NCBI RefSeq assembly: GCF_003014695.1
Contig: NZ_PYAS01000018.1
Coordinates: 1 to 64,000, forward strand
DNA from: Dyadobacter jiangsuensis
GTDB taxonomy: Bacteria > Bacteroidota > Bacteroidia > Cytophagales > Spirosomataceae
Direction of reading: 5' to 3'
Length of the DNA: 64,000 nt
Shown: piece by piece, positions 8,099-16,426 of the stretch
Layout of the letters: every line of letters starts with the position of its first letter
Numbering within the stretch: the stretch's first letter is position 1
Made by a program: the position numbers and the translations under genes
Notes under the pieces: model-generated
What the model saw: only the letters and a program-made list of their open reading frames with translations
Told to the model about the DNA's origin: nothing
The model's database searches: none

Positions 8099-10122
8099 GC
8101 TTTTACCAGCACCAGACTGAACACCATACCCTTCCCGGCATTGGACCGGGCCGAAACCTGGCAGGATATTGCCTTCGCCAGGTCGCGGATCAGGTGCAGG
8201 CCCAATCCCGATTTGATACCAATCGCCGCACTGCCATCGTATAAGGCATTCAATTGCTCTTCGGAAGCGCCGGGGCCATTATCGGTAACTGACAACACGA
8301 CTTGCCCGCCCTCCTCCTTCGCCTCCCAGTGGATTTGTGCGCTCGGGGTCATTTTCAAGGCCTTCACTGCATTATTGGTCAAATTCTGCATGATCGTGCG
8401 GAGGTAATCTTCGTCGGCCAACACCGACAGGGTTTCGGGATTATGGTACTTGAATGTAATACAATCCGTCCCCGCGAAGAACTTACGGATATAATCAAAC
8501 AGGTCATCGACCGCAATGCGCCGGGCCTGCGGCCTGAACTGCTGCATCTGGCTCTTGCTCCACAACAGCATGGATTCCATCGTTTCGACCAGCGATTCGG
8601 CGGAATCCGTCAACCGCTTCTGATGCATTTCAGCCGCTTCTGGCGTCATCAAATCCGGCGCTTCCTTCTGTAAATGGAGGAAATTAACGAGGTTGGCTAC
8701 CGGACTACGGAGGTCGTGGCTTAATATAGCAAAGAAACGCGCCTTCACCTGGTTGGCCTCGTCGAGCTCGTTGTTCAGGCGCAGCAGTTGCACATTGGTG
8801 CGGTTCCGCAAGCGATTTTGCCGGTAAAGCAGTGCCCCTATGGCCGCGAGCAACAACAAACCGCCCGTCAGCAGCCATTGCTGCCTCTTGCGGGCATCGA
8901 GTTCAAGGGTGTTGATTTCGATCTGTTTGTCGCGCAATGCAATTTCACGTTCCCCTTCCAGTCCGGCGATTTTGTTTTTCTCCTCCTGCGAAAACAGCGA
9001 ATCCTCCACCGCTTTGTACGCCCTGAAATTATAATAGGCATTCCTGAAATCACCGCGCTGCTCCTGTACCTCGGCGAGTACTCCTGTAAAATGCGATTTG
9101 TAGCTGATATCGCCATTCTCCTCGCTAACCTTAATCGCCCTTCTCAGGTATTGTTCCGCCTGTTTAAGCAACTGGGATGGATTAGCAATACCTTTCGGAA
9201 GAAAATGGCTTCTGTACATTTCCAGATACGCCGAACCCATACTGCCCAGGTTGTTGGCCGCTTCGATGTGCGCGGGGTTCACTTCCTCCCACAACTGCTC
9301 GGCCTTGCGCCCATAGGTGAGCCGTGCCTCGAAATTGCGGCTTTCCAACGAGGCGAGACTGCCATACGCCTTCGCGAGCCCCTCCACATTGCCCGCGCGC
9401 TCGTGCATGAGCGCCGCCTTCCCGAAATAGCGGCGCGACGCAGCGGTATCCTTCATCTGGTAATAAATGCTGCCTAGCGAATTCAGCGAGTTGCCTACCT
9501 CCCGCGAGATATTGTAAATGTCCGATGCTTCGAGCTGCTCGCGGAGTTTCAATGCCTTGGTACTGTACAGCAGCGCCTTCGGGTAATTCTTCTGCGCGAG
9601 GTATATCGATCCTACATTGTCATTCGCATTAGCCATGAGGTATTTATCACCCTGCTTTTCGGCTTCTTTTAACCCCAATAAATAATAGCGAATGGCCTCA
9701 GGATAGTTGGAAGCGATATTTGCCTGAGCCACACCAATATTATTAAAAGTAGTAGACATATTATAAGTATCCCCCATATTCCTGAACACTTCCAGCGCCT
9801 GCTGATTGTAGTACATGCAGGAATCTATATTACCCATGTCGCTGAACGCCCGCGCCATGGAAGTGTTAAAAACACCTATTCCCCGTTCCCACGGCATCGC
9901 TTTCACGTGCGCGAGTCCGCGCCTGGCGTATGCGAGGGCCATTTTTGTATCAATAAAAAAGTACTCGTCCGCGATCCGTTTGTAGAGCCGGCCTTTCAGC
10001 GTGTCGTTTTTCGCCCTCGGTAGCTCCGACACCAGCGAGTCGATCAGCGCCTGCCCCTCTTTCTGGGCATGGGTCTGGAGAGAGGCCAACAGTAAGACCA
10101 GTGTGAGCGTGAGCGCGCGCAT
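8095..10122 (-). CDS. TPR-containing sensor histidine kinase
   Basis: A 675-residue membrane sensor kinase. A signal peptide (about 1-19) precedes a periplasmic domain built of tetratricopeptide repeats (about 40-370; helices such as YNMSTTFNNIGVAQANIA). A transmembrane helix (LLTGGLLLLAAIGALLY, about 413-430) and a coiled coil follow. The phospho-acceptor H469 lies in SHDLRSPV. The ATP-binding domain has an N box, LTNNAVKAL, and G boxes DNGPGA and GIKSGLGL. It is transcribed with the LytTR regulator five bases upstream, which is its evident partner. This TPR-kinase/LytTR pairing is common in Bacteroidota; the signal sensed by the TPR domain is unknown. Confidence 0.93.
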   Translation of the reverse strand: MRALTLTLVLLLASLQTHAQKEGQALIDSLVSELPRAKNDTLKGRLYKRIADEYFFIDTKMALAYARRGLAHVKAMPWERGIGVFNTSMARAFSDMGNIDSCMYYNQQALEVFRNMGDTYNMSTTFNNIGVAQANIASNYPEAIRYYLLGLKEAEKQGDKYLMANANDNVGSIYLAQKNYPKALLYSTKALKLREQLEASDIYNISREVGNSLNSLGSIYYQMKDTAASRRYFGKAALMHERAGNVEGLAKAYGSLASLESRNFEARLTYGRKAEQLWEEVNPAHIEAANNLGSMGSAYLEMYRSHFLPKGIANPSQLLKQAEQYLRRAIKVSEENGDISYKSHFTGVLAEVQEQRGDFRNAYYNFRAYKAVEDSLFSQEEKNKIAGLEGEREIALRDKQIEINTLELDARKRQQWLLTGGLLLLAAIGALLYRQNRLRNRTNVQLLRLNNELDEANQVKARFFAILSHDLRSPVANLVNFLHLQKEAPDLMTPEAAEMHQKRLTDSAESLVETMESMLLWSKSQMQQFRPQARRIAVDDLFDYIRKFFAGTDCITFKYHNPETLSVLADEDYLRTIMQNLTNNAVKALKMTPSAQIHWEAKEEGGQVVLSVTDNGPGASEEQLNALYDGSAAIGIKSGLGLHLIRDLAKAISCQVSARSNAGKGMVFSLVLVKA

Positions 10123-10127
10123 AACGG

Positions 10128-10841
10128 CTATTTGAGGTTAGTCAGCGAATGCTTGAAGCTCCGGCCTACGGGTAATGTGTAGCTGCCGATATGTACTTCC
10201 TGCGGGGTAATTTTTTCGATATAATGCCGTTGTACGGCGTAACTCCGGTGAATGCGAAGGAATGATTGGAATGCATTTTCAAGCAACAGGTTCCCGATGG
10301 AGGACAACACGCTGTATTTCCGGGTGGTGGTAACGATGCGGGTGTAATCCTTCAACGCTTCGAGGTATACGATATCGTGCAGGTTCAGCTTGATTTGCTG
10401 GTGCCCGTCCTTGATAAATACCGTGCTGTCGCTTCCAAGGCTATATTCGAATAGCTCGGCCTTGCGCTTCATTTCAAAATAATGCTGCACACGCTGCATG
10501 GCATGTGCAAAACGCTCTGCTTTGATAGGTTTAACCAAAAAATCGAACGCTTCCAGTTCGAAGCTTTCGGCTGCATAGTCGGGATATGCGGTGATGAAAA
10601 TACAAACCGGCACCTGCATCATCTCCGCCCGGAATTCGAGACCGTTTACATCGGGCATATCGATGTCTGTGAGCAGTACATCCACAGGCGTTTGCCGCAA
10701 AGCCTCCAAAGCTTCGGTAGCAGCAGTATAAACGCCCACTATTTCCAGAAAAGGATATTTGCGCGCGTACATCAGCGTGGTGAGCCGGTCAATTTCGTCG
10801 TCGTCAACAATCACGCAGCGGTAAACCGGGATGTCGGGCAT
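10128..10841 (-). CDS. LytTR family response regulator
   Basis: A 237-residue regulator with a receiver domain followed by a LytTR DNA-binding domain. The receiver has the acidic cluster VDDDE at the start, phospho-acceptor D59 in LLTDIDMP and the conserved Lys in LVKPIKAERF. The LytTR domain spans about 140-237 and includes YLEALKDYTRIVTT and FLRIHRSYAV, the usual strands for contacting DNA. I use the ATG at 10841; a longer frame to 10910 would add 23 residues not typical of the family. The histidine kinase begins five bases after its stop, so the two are co-transcribed and should form one phosphorelay. Confidence 0.92.
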   Translation of the reverse strand: MPDIPVYRCVIVDDDEIDRLTTLMYARKYPFLEIVGVYTAATEALEALRQTPVDVLLTDIDMPDVNGLEFRAEMMQVPVCIFITAYPDYAAESFELEAFDFLVKPIKAERFAHAMQRVQHYFEMKRKAELFEYSLGSDSTVFIKDGHQQIKLNLHDIVYLEALKDYTRIVTTTRKYSVLSSIGNLLLENAFQSFLRIHRSYAVQRHYIEKITPQEVHIGSYTLPVGRSFKHSLTNLK

Positions 10842-11016
10842 AGTGAACAGAGCGAAGTTTTTGTTTACCAAATTTAAAAGACTTTGCCAGAAAAGCAGGG
10901 TCACGGCCAACTGTTTTAGTTACTGGTCTATTTAAAATGTCGTTCATCGAACGCGCGTTGCCGGCCTCTGCCCTACCCGGTACTTTTGGATGCGTAGGGA
11001 CTATAAAACAAACTCG

Positions 11017-11862
11017 ATGAAAAAGCTATTCATATTCCTGATAATCAGCACCATAATGGGCTGTTCGGATTCATCCAAAGACGCGCCAGCTCCCGGAGGC
11101 GACGATCCCGACCCGACCACCGTTACACCTCCCGGAAAAGGTGCACCGGGCGTGGTGGGTACGGCTGGTATAAAAGCGTGGGATGACCTCCCAACCTCGG
11201 AGAAAGATAAAATCAAAGGCTGGAATACGATCTTCATGCACCAGTCCGTCGGTACGGACCTCGAAGACGGCGCAGCGGCGAACGGCTTCCGTTTCGAATA
11301 CTTCGACATGAATGAAAAACCGGACGGCGGATTAAGCGGCAATGTATTCAGCGCATCGAACGGAATGCCGATCGAGAAGATGGAAGAATTCAAAAGGAAT
11401 GCGTTGGCGCACAAAGGCATATTGAAAATCGCGATCTTCAAATTTGGTTATGCCGACATCCGAGAGGAAGACAGGGAGGCAGTGCAAGTTGCCTACAAGC
11501 AGATGATCGACGACCTCCGCGCACAAATACCGGGTTTGCGATTTGTGCACATCACCCCGCCGCTCGTCTACATCGCCACCCGCGACGAAGGAAATGAGGC
11601 TAAAATGAAGACGGGGCAATGGATGAAATCCACATTTGCCGAAAAGGACGTGATTTTCGACCTGCAAACCGTAGAATCCAATGATGGGGCTTGCAAGCTC
11701 GGCAACGTATGGCGGATTTGCGACGAATACCGCTCGACGGCATCCTGCCCCAGCAAAAGCCAGGGCGTGGATGCGCCGGAAGGTCAGGGACATTTATGCG
11801 AAGCCGCCGCCGCTAAAATCAGCAAGGCGTTCCTCATGAGCATTTACAACACGGGCAAATAG
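11017..11862 (+). CDS. Lipoprotein, possible SGNH-hydrolase-like
   Basis: A 281-residue lipoprotein. The signal peptide ends at a lipobox, STIMGCSDSS, followed by a Pro/Gly/Asp-rich linker (about 20-50). The folded part begins KGWNTIFMHQSVGTDL, then has IAIFKFGYADI and LRFVHITPPLV. This order of strands, with a Ser/Gly after the first strand and a conserved Pro pair near the fourth, resembles SGNH/GDSL-like hydrolases, but the catalytic triad is not clear to me. Four cysteines near the C-terminus (CKLGN, ICDEY, SCPSK, LCEAA) could form two disulfides. I use the ATG at 11017 because the first in-frame start, 27 bases earlier, precedes the signal peptide. It is divergent from the LytTR gene. 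Confidence 0.6.
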   Translation: MKKLFIFLIISTIMGCSDSSKDAPAPGGDDPDPTTVTPPGKGAPGVVGTAGIKAWDDLPTSEKDKIKGWNTIFMHQSVGTDLEDGAAANGFRFEYFDMNEKPDGGLSGNVFSASNGMPIEKMEEFKRNALAHKGILKIAIFKFGYADIREEDREAVQVAYKQMIDDLRAQIPGLRFVHITPPLVYIATRDEGNEAKMKTGQWMKSTFAEKDVIFDLQTVESNDGACKLGNVWRICDEYRSTASCPSKSQGVDAPEGQGHLCEAAAAKISKAFLMSIYNTGK

Positions 11863-11874
11863 GCAGAAAACTGC

Positions 11875-13038
11875 TCACCGCCATTGGGTAATCGTTTCGG
11901 AACCAGGCCCGTCGTTGGTCCAAACCTTGTCGCAAAGTGCAATCTGTTTCAAAAATGAATCTCGGGTTGGGGCGGTCAGCACATTTCCGCCCGAAAGGTA
12001 TTGATAGCCGGTCAGTTGGTCCATGCAGGAGATAACCATTTGCTTCTCGGCATTACCGGCAATACTGGCGTCGCATTGCAGCGCATACCTGAGCATATCG
12101 GTATCGAGAATCCCCGTCCGGAACGCGCCCTGGTGCCCATCCGGGCGGTTTGTTTCGTGCAGGTTATTAACAAGTGAAACGGGATAGCTTTCCGCCGACA
12201 TCCAGCCGTTGCCGTGGCGGGTCTGGTAGGCCCTGGTAAGGTAATAAATCGTCGGGACTGCATACAGGCCGTTGCGGCGAAGTATTTCAAATGCATTTCG
12301 GCTGGTCGTATTCGAGCGGGTGACGTTTGGGAAAATACCGAAATCCATATCGAGCAAGATTCCCTGACCGCCCTCGAAAACATAATTCTCAAAACCCATA
12401 TCAAACAATCCATTTTCCGTCAGCAAGCGGATTGTGCTGCGGGCAATATCCACATCGCGAAGAAACTGGTCCAGCCTCATAATCTCCAATTCGAGTGCTT
12501 CCAGGCAACTTTCCAGCCCGCGGGCTTTGAATTTGATCCGGTAATAATCGCGCACGACTTCGAGCTTTCGTTCCAAAACCGCGGGAAAAAACAGGTCTTG
12601 CGCATAAAGTTTGAATGGCCCCTGGTTCCGCTCGATGGTCGCGCCAAACCCCACGCCCACAGTGCCGTGAGCGAGGTTGGCGCGGTCATTTACATTATAG
12701 AACTTATCAAAAGGCGTTGTAACCATAGCCAACGGATCTACAAACAACACCGGACTGGCCCCCCACCGCTGCAACGCTCTCGATTCCCGCGCAATCCCCG
12801 TCGGATCAATCGTGCAGAACCGGGAGAAGAACGCGGGCACCTGCCGGAAAGAGCCCGAGCCAAAGTTCGAAAACACATGCAGCTGACCATCCGCGTGCAT
12901 CACAGTGTGCCCGCATTGGTGGCCGCCATTGAATCTGATCACTACCGGATGATCCAGCTTGGAGGCAAGGTAGTCGGTGAAAACGCCCTTTCCCTCGTCG
13001 CCATAACCCATCCCCAAAACAATGTGAATTCCCCCCAT
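11875..13038 (-). CDS. Divergent adenylosuccinate synthetase (PurA-like) protein
   Basis: This 387-residue protein is a clear but distant homologue of adenylosuccinate synthetase, which joins IMP and aspartate using GTP. Conserved parts are the P-loop GYGDEGKG with catalytic D14, GHTV with catalytic H44, GTVGVGFGA, FEGGQGILLDMDFG followed by NTTSRN, and TRHGNGW in place of the usual aspartate-binding TRVGxGP. It is about 40 residues shorter than standard PurA (near 430). Its ATG directly follows the stop of the VWA gene with no gap, so the two are translationally coupled. The context argues for a specialised role rather than purine housekeeping; the substrate is unknown. Phage PurZ is a precedent for family members with altered substrates. 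Confidence 0.85.
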   Translation of the reverse strand: MGGIHIVLGMGYGDEGKGVFTDYLASKLDHPVVIRFNGGHQCGHTVMHADGQLHVFSNFGSGSFRQVPAFFSRFCTIDPTGIARESRALQRWGASPVLFVDPLAMVTTPFDKFYNVNDRANLAHGTVGVGFGATIERNQGPFKLYAQDLFFPAVLERKLEVVRDYYRIKFKARGLESCLEALELEIMRLDQFLRDVDIARSTIRLLTENGLFDMGFENYVFEGGQGILLDMDFGIFPNVTRSNTTSRNAFEILRRNGLYAVPTIYYLTRAYQTRHGNGWMSAESYPVSLVNNLHETNRPDGHQGAFRTGILDTDMLRYALQCDASIAGNAEKQMVISCMDQLTGYQYLSGGNVLTAPTRDSFLKQIALCDKVWTNDGPGSETITQWR

Positions 13039-13968
13039 TTATAACGCGATAATGCCGGAAATGCCGTGGTCGCGGCGCACGAGTGAATCTTTAACAGCGA
13101 CCAGCGCATTGGAAACCGATTGCCGTGTTTTGCTGTCAAAACCGCTCATGGCGGCATCTGCATTAACACCTTTTACCAGCGCCACCGTAGTAGCAATGAG
13201 CTCGGCGATGTTGTTCTGATCTTCGAGCACCAGGAAACGCTCGCTAAGCAGCGTTTTCCACTGTGAAAACACGAAATGGTCGTTGCGATAGCTGGCTTCG
13301 TTGGCATGGATATGAAAAACGAAATAGGACCGGCACGCTTCGTTCAGCAGCGACGCAGCGTTGAGACTTTCCTTTCCACGATAACCGCATTTGGCCTGCA
13401 ATAAATCGGCGGCCATTACATCGTGAAAACCTTCATCCCCGATCGTAAAAAGGAAACCCTTCTCATGCCTTTTTTCGAAGGAATCGATGGAGGTATGCCT
13501 GGCGGCGAAATACCACGCCAACGGATAGCTCTCACGGTTCTGGCCACCGCCGCCCCGCTCGATGAAAATTTTGGAAAGGCAATCGTCCAGCTCCATCGTA
13601 CCTGATTCAAACTGACCTACCTGTAAAGGGTAATCGTCGGAAATATGGTCTCCGACAGCCATAAACATGATTTGCGGATCGAGGATGCCATTGCTGATGA
13701 GCGTGTTCATCAATGCACCCAATTTATTCTTGATCAGGTTTTCGGGGATGGAACCCATCGACCCGGTCACATCGAGCGCCACGATAATCGGCACCGAATC
13801 AGGATGCAAATGCGAATCCCGCGACTCCCGGACGTCGACGCCCTCCGGGGAAAGGTCGGGATGGATCACACCCAGCTTGTTCTGCGTAAAGTTGTCGTCT
13901 ATCGATTGCGTCCTGCGCACCCGGCTTACGCTGTCGTAAGCATCGTCACTCCATGAGGAATAGCCCAT
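13039..13968 (-). CDS. von Willebrand factor A (VWA) domain protein
   Basis: A 309-residue cytoplasmic protein with one VWA domain at about residues 60-260. The metal-ion-dependent adhesion site is intact: D66-V-T68-G-S70 in IVALDVTGSMG, with further acidic residues in FTIGDEGFHD. The N-terminal 55 residues are polar (MGYSSWSDDAYDSVSRVRRTQS) and the C-terminus is Ser/Val-rich. There is no signal peptide. VWA proteins often act as assembly or regulatory subunits beside ATPases, kinases or phosphatases; in Ter-type stress operons a VWA protein works with a kinase and a phosphatase. Here the partners are a J-domain/kinase-like protein, four bases upstream, and a PurA-like enzyme directly downstream. 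Confidence 0.88.
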   Translation of the reverse strand: MGYSSWSDDAYDSVSRVRRTQSIDDNFTQNKLGVIHPDLSPEGVDVRESRDSHLHPDSVPIIVALDVTGSMGSIPENLIKNKLGALMNTLISNGILDPQIMFMAVGDHISDDYPLQVGQFESGTMELDDCLSKIFIERGGGGQNRESYPLAWYFAARHTSIDSFEKRHEKGFLFTIGDEGFHDVMAADLLQAKCGYRGKESLNAASLLNEACRSYFVFHIHANEASYRNDHFVFSQWKTLLSERFLVLEDQNNIAELIATTVALVKGVNADAAMSGFDSKTRQSVSNALVAVKDSLVRRDHGISGIIAL

Positions 13969-13972
13969 TGTT

Positions 13973-14827
13973 TCAAATATTTAAGTGTATGAATTGTGAT
14001 GGAAAATTTCTGTCGAGCATTGCGCGGTATCTTTCATAGCACGCCAGGGAATCGTCGTCGGAGCTCAGTAGAAAATCGACGAATTCGCGGTGATGGGTTT
14101 TCCGCAGCGAAGTACCTAGCCCGGAGCGGTCGCCGAGAAGATAGGCGCCCAGGCGTTTCGCCATTTCGAGGTCGGCATTTTCCGTGGCCTTTTTGTCTCT
14201 CAGCAATTGCCCGGGATACCAATGCCGGTATGCTCCCGAAATGGTCTGCACCCTGCCATTTAAGGGCGACAGATGATAAAAACCGGCCACGGCGATCCCG
14301 TGCGTTTCCGGCACCAGCATTACCTGCGCGGGTGTGAGGCCCAGGTGCGCGCTTCCCGTATGCCTGTGCAGGAGCATACAAAATTCCAGCAATCGCGACA
14401 TCACCCAGTTGGTATGCTCCTGTGGAAGCGTCAGGTTTACAAGAGGTACTGCCCTTTGGGAAAGCAAAAAACTATCATCGGCATCCCAGGTGTAGGGCAT
14501 ATAACGTTTGAAGTGCGCCGGGGCGCCGGCAGCGACCTCCTGCTGGTTCCGCTTTGCCTGAGTCACCGCCCGCCTGTCGCCGCGGAAAAGTACCCAGTGG
14601 TCATTGGTAAGAAACTCGCCGGAATCGTCGGTGAAAGAAGAGCCGCTGCCAAAATGCCTGAACAATTCGATCAAACGGTTCGTGGCTTCCTGCGCACCCG
14701 GATGTTTGCATTTATCGGGATGAATGGTTTTTAACATATCCCGGTAGGTCATGGCCGTACTTTCGGCCAGTGCCTGATAATGGGTGGCTTGCAACACCTG
14801 CGCAATTATTCCGCTGTCGTCTGTCAT
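13973..14827 (-). CDS. J-domain protein with degenerate kinase-like remainder
   Basis: A 284-residue protein and the first gene of a three-gene operon. Residues 10-62 form a J-like domain with the HPD motif intact (MLKTIHPDKCKHPG, HPDK at 36-39), followed by ATNRLIELFRHFG. The rest resembles a protein kinase C-lobe by position: HLGLTPAQVML where the catalytic loop would be, AGFYH at the DFG position, then RHWYPGQLL and an ENADLEMAKRLGAYLLGD helix. The catalytic Asp residues are missing, so I infer a pseudokinase; this part is less certain than the J domain. I use the ATG at 14827, the first before the J domain. It probably recruits an Hsp70 to the VWA/PurA-like partners. Confidence 0.75.
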   Translation of the reverse strand: MTDDSGIIAQVLQATHYQALAESTAMTYRDMLKTIHPDKCKHPGAQEATNRLIELFRHFGSGSSFTDDSGEFLTNDHWVLFRGDRRAVTQAKRNQQEVAAGAPAHFKRYMPYTWDADDSFLLSQRAVPLVNLTLPQEHTNWVMSRLLEFCMLLHRHTGSAHLGLTPAQVMLVPETHGIAVAGFYHLSPLNGRVQTISGAYRHWYPGQLLRDKKATENADLEMAKRLGAYLLGDRSGLGTSLRKTHHREFVDFLLSSDDDSLACYERYRAMLDRNFPSQFIHLNI

Positions 14828-15059
14828 GACTCGTTGTTTCCGTTTATGAATACCCACCAATAGCTGAGAGAATGCCAAGGTATCAGAAGTAACGGCACCA
14901 CGCCCACGTCATTGAGCAACTGAAAGATATGGGTTAGCGATCGGTGCAACGCGGGGTTAATTCCCTTTGTCACAATCACCCCCTGACAATGTCGCAAATC
15001 ACATCTGTTTTTCTTGGTCGAACCCGCTTAGTTTGTAACATCGGAATAATGCCAAACAG

Positions 15060-15075
15060 GGCGTTTCAAAACGCC
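15060..15075. promoter_or_regulatory. Palindrome, possible operator
   Basis: GGCGTTT-CA-AAACGCC is a perfect inverted repeat with a two-base spacer. It sits 20 bases before the start of the small gene at 15096. A TTAGTTTG promoter-like string lies about 30 bases further upstream. A dimeric repressor site is possible, but no adjacent regulator is known to use it. Confidence 0.35.
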
Positions 15076-15095
15076 TCCAAAACTGCTCGGAACAA

Positions 15096-15365
15096 ATGGT
15101 AGAGGTATTCAAAACAACCGTAGAAAAGCAAAGCCAGGCAAGGTTGCTGGTCGATCTGATTTGCCTCGCATTCACGGGTTACCACGCCAGCTTCGACCTC
15201 GAAGATTGTGATAAGGTATTGCGGATCAGCTGCGAAGGCGCGGCAGTATGCAACGCCAGCGTCATCGGATTACTGGAAAGTTTCGGCTACGAAGCGGCCA
15301 TTCTGGAAGACGTTTGGCCCGAAACCGAAGCACCGGCAGCATTGCAAACGTTATCCATTCTATAA
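15096..15365 (+). CDS. Small conserved protein, possible ferredoxin-like (HMA-like) fold
   Basis: An 89-residue acidic protein with the pattern FDLEDCDKVLRISCEG followed by a helix and GYEAAILED. This beta-alpha-beta arrangement resembles a heavy-metal-associated or ACT-type half-domain, and similar short proteins recur in Cytophagales genomes as hypothetical genes. It has three cysteines, but they are not in a CxxC metal-binding pair, so metal binding is not expected. There is no signal peptide. It starts a run of five plus-strand genes (to 17.5 kb) with gaps of 20 to 90 bases. Its function is unknown. Confidence 0.65.
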   Translation: MVEVFKTTVEKQSQARLLVDLICLAFTGYHASFDLEDCDKVLRISCEGAAVCNASVIGLLESFGYEAAILEDVWPETEAPAALQTLSIL

Positions 15366-15385
15366 CCATATAAACTACATCAACT

Positions 15386-15766
15386 ATGAAAAAGACAAGG
15401 ATCATCTTCTGGGTCGTCACCGGATTACTGGCGGTCATGGTCGGCATTGGCGCCGTGTACGACGCTATTTCCGCACCGGAGGCGATCGCTCACGTGACGC
15501 GCATCGGCTATCCGGCATACATAGTGCCTTTTCTGGGTGTGGCCAAAATCCTGGGCGTCATTGCGATCCTCGTTCCGGGCTATCCCCGAATCAAGGAGTG
15601 GGCCTATGCGGGCATTTTTTACGATTTGTTCGGTGCATTTTACTCCCACATCGCATTCGGTGACGGACCCGACATGTGGGCTCCTTTCATCATCGGATTC
15701 GCATTGATCGCCGTGTCCTACATCTACTCTCACAAATTGCAGCGGCAAACCTTCGCTACCGCTTAG
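15386..15766 (+). CDS. DoxX-like family membrane protein
   Basis: A 126-residue inner-membrane protein with four predicted helices (about 5-25, 50-68, 74-92 and 100-117). It carries the DoxX-like family pattern: GYPAYIVPFLGVAKILGVIAIL in helix 2, followed by RIKEWAYAGIFYDLFGAFYSH in helix 3. DoxX proteins are small quinone- or redox-linked membrane proteins with poorly known roles; in several Bacteroidota they sit beside SRPBCC and DinB genes, as here. It begins 20 bases after the preceding small gene. The C-terminus is a short basic cytoplasmic tail. Confidence 0.85.
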   Translation: MKKTRIIFWVVTGLLAVMVGIGAVYDAISAPEAIAHVTRIGYPAYIVPFLGVAKILGVIAILVPGYPRIKEWAYAGIFYDLFGAFYSHIAFGDGPDMWAPFIIGFALIAVSYIYSHKLQRQTFATA

Positions 15767-15851
15767 TAGTACCCGGACTTTCGGATTCCGGCATCATGAA
15801 TGGTTTTACAACTAACTTATTACCAATTCCATAACCTAAAACATTACAAAA

Positions 15852-16385
15852 ATGAAGATCATCAAGAAAATCCTGTTTGTCATCGCAGGCATCATTGTAC
15901 TGGCTCTGGTGGCCGCTCTTTTTGTAAGCAAAGAGTACAGTGTCAAACGGGAAATTACCATCAACAAACCCAGCCAGGAGGTTTATGACTATGTCAAATT
16001 CATTAAAAACCAGGAGCATTATAACAAATGGGTGATGATGGATCCGAACATGAAAAAGGGCTACCAGGGTACCGATGGCACCGTCGGTTTTGTATACGCC
16101 TGGGACAGTCAGAAGGACGATGTCGGAAAGGGCGAAGAAGAAATTAAAGTGCTCGAAGAAGGTAAAAAGATCAACCTCGAAGTCCGGTTTATCCGACCAT
16201 TCGAAGGACTTGCCACCACCGAAATGACTACCGAGGCTATTTCGCCGACGCAAACGAAAGTGTCGTGGGGCATGAGCGGACGAAGTGCCTACCCCATGAA
16301 TCTCACGAACACCATCATGGACGGCATGCTAGGCGCCGATCTGGAACAGAGCCTTCAAACGCTGAAAGGTATTTTAGAAAAGTAA
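15852..16385 (+). CDS. SRPBCC (START-like) family protein with N-terminal anchor
   Basis: A 177-residue protein with an N-terminal hydrophobic helix (IIKKILFVIAGIIVLALVAA) that should anchor it in the inner membrane. An SRPBCC/polyketide-cyclase-like domain of about 140 residues follows, starting YSVKREITINKPSQEVYDYV and ending in the long C-terminal helix typical of the fold (LGADLEQSLQTLKGILEK). Such helix-grip domains bind hydrophobic ligands. The most similar proteins carry this same anchor-plus-cyclase layout and have no assigned substrate. It lies between the DoxX-like gene and a DinB gene with gaps of 85 and 41 bases, so the group is probably one transcription unit. Confidence 0.85.
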   Translation: MKIIKKILFVIAGIIVLALVAALFVSKEYSVKREITINKPSQEVYDYVKFIKNQEHYNKWVMMDPNMKKGYQGTDGTVGFVYAWDSQKDDVGKGEEEIKVLEEGKKINLEVRFIRPFEGLATTEMTTEAISPTQTKVSWGMSGRSAYPMNLTNTIMDGMLGADLEQSLQTLKGILEK

Positions 16386-16426
16386 GCAAGTGTAAGTAAT
16401 TCATCAACAACTAATCCAACCAAGCC

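Noticed and set aside
11875..13038. Phage PurZ (2-aminoadenine synthesis) assignment
   Set aside because: The catalytic Asp of GDEGKG, which PurZ lacks, is present, and no phage genes surround it.
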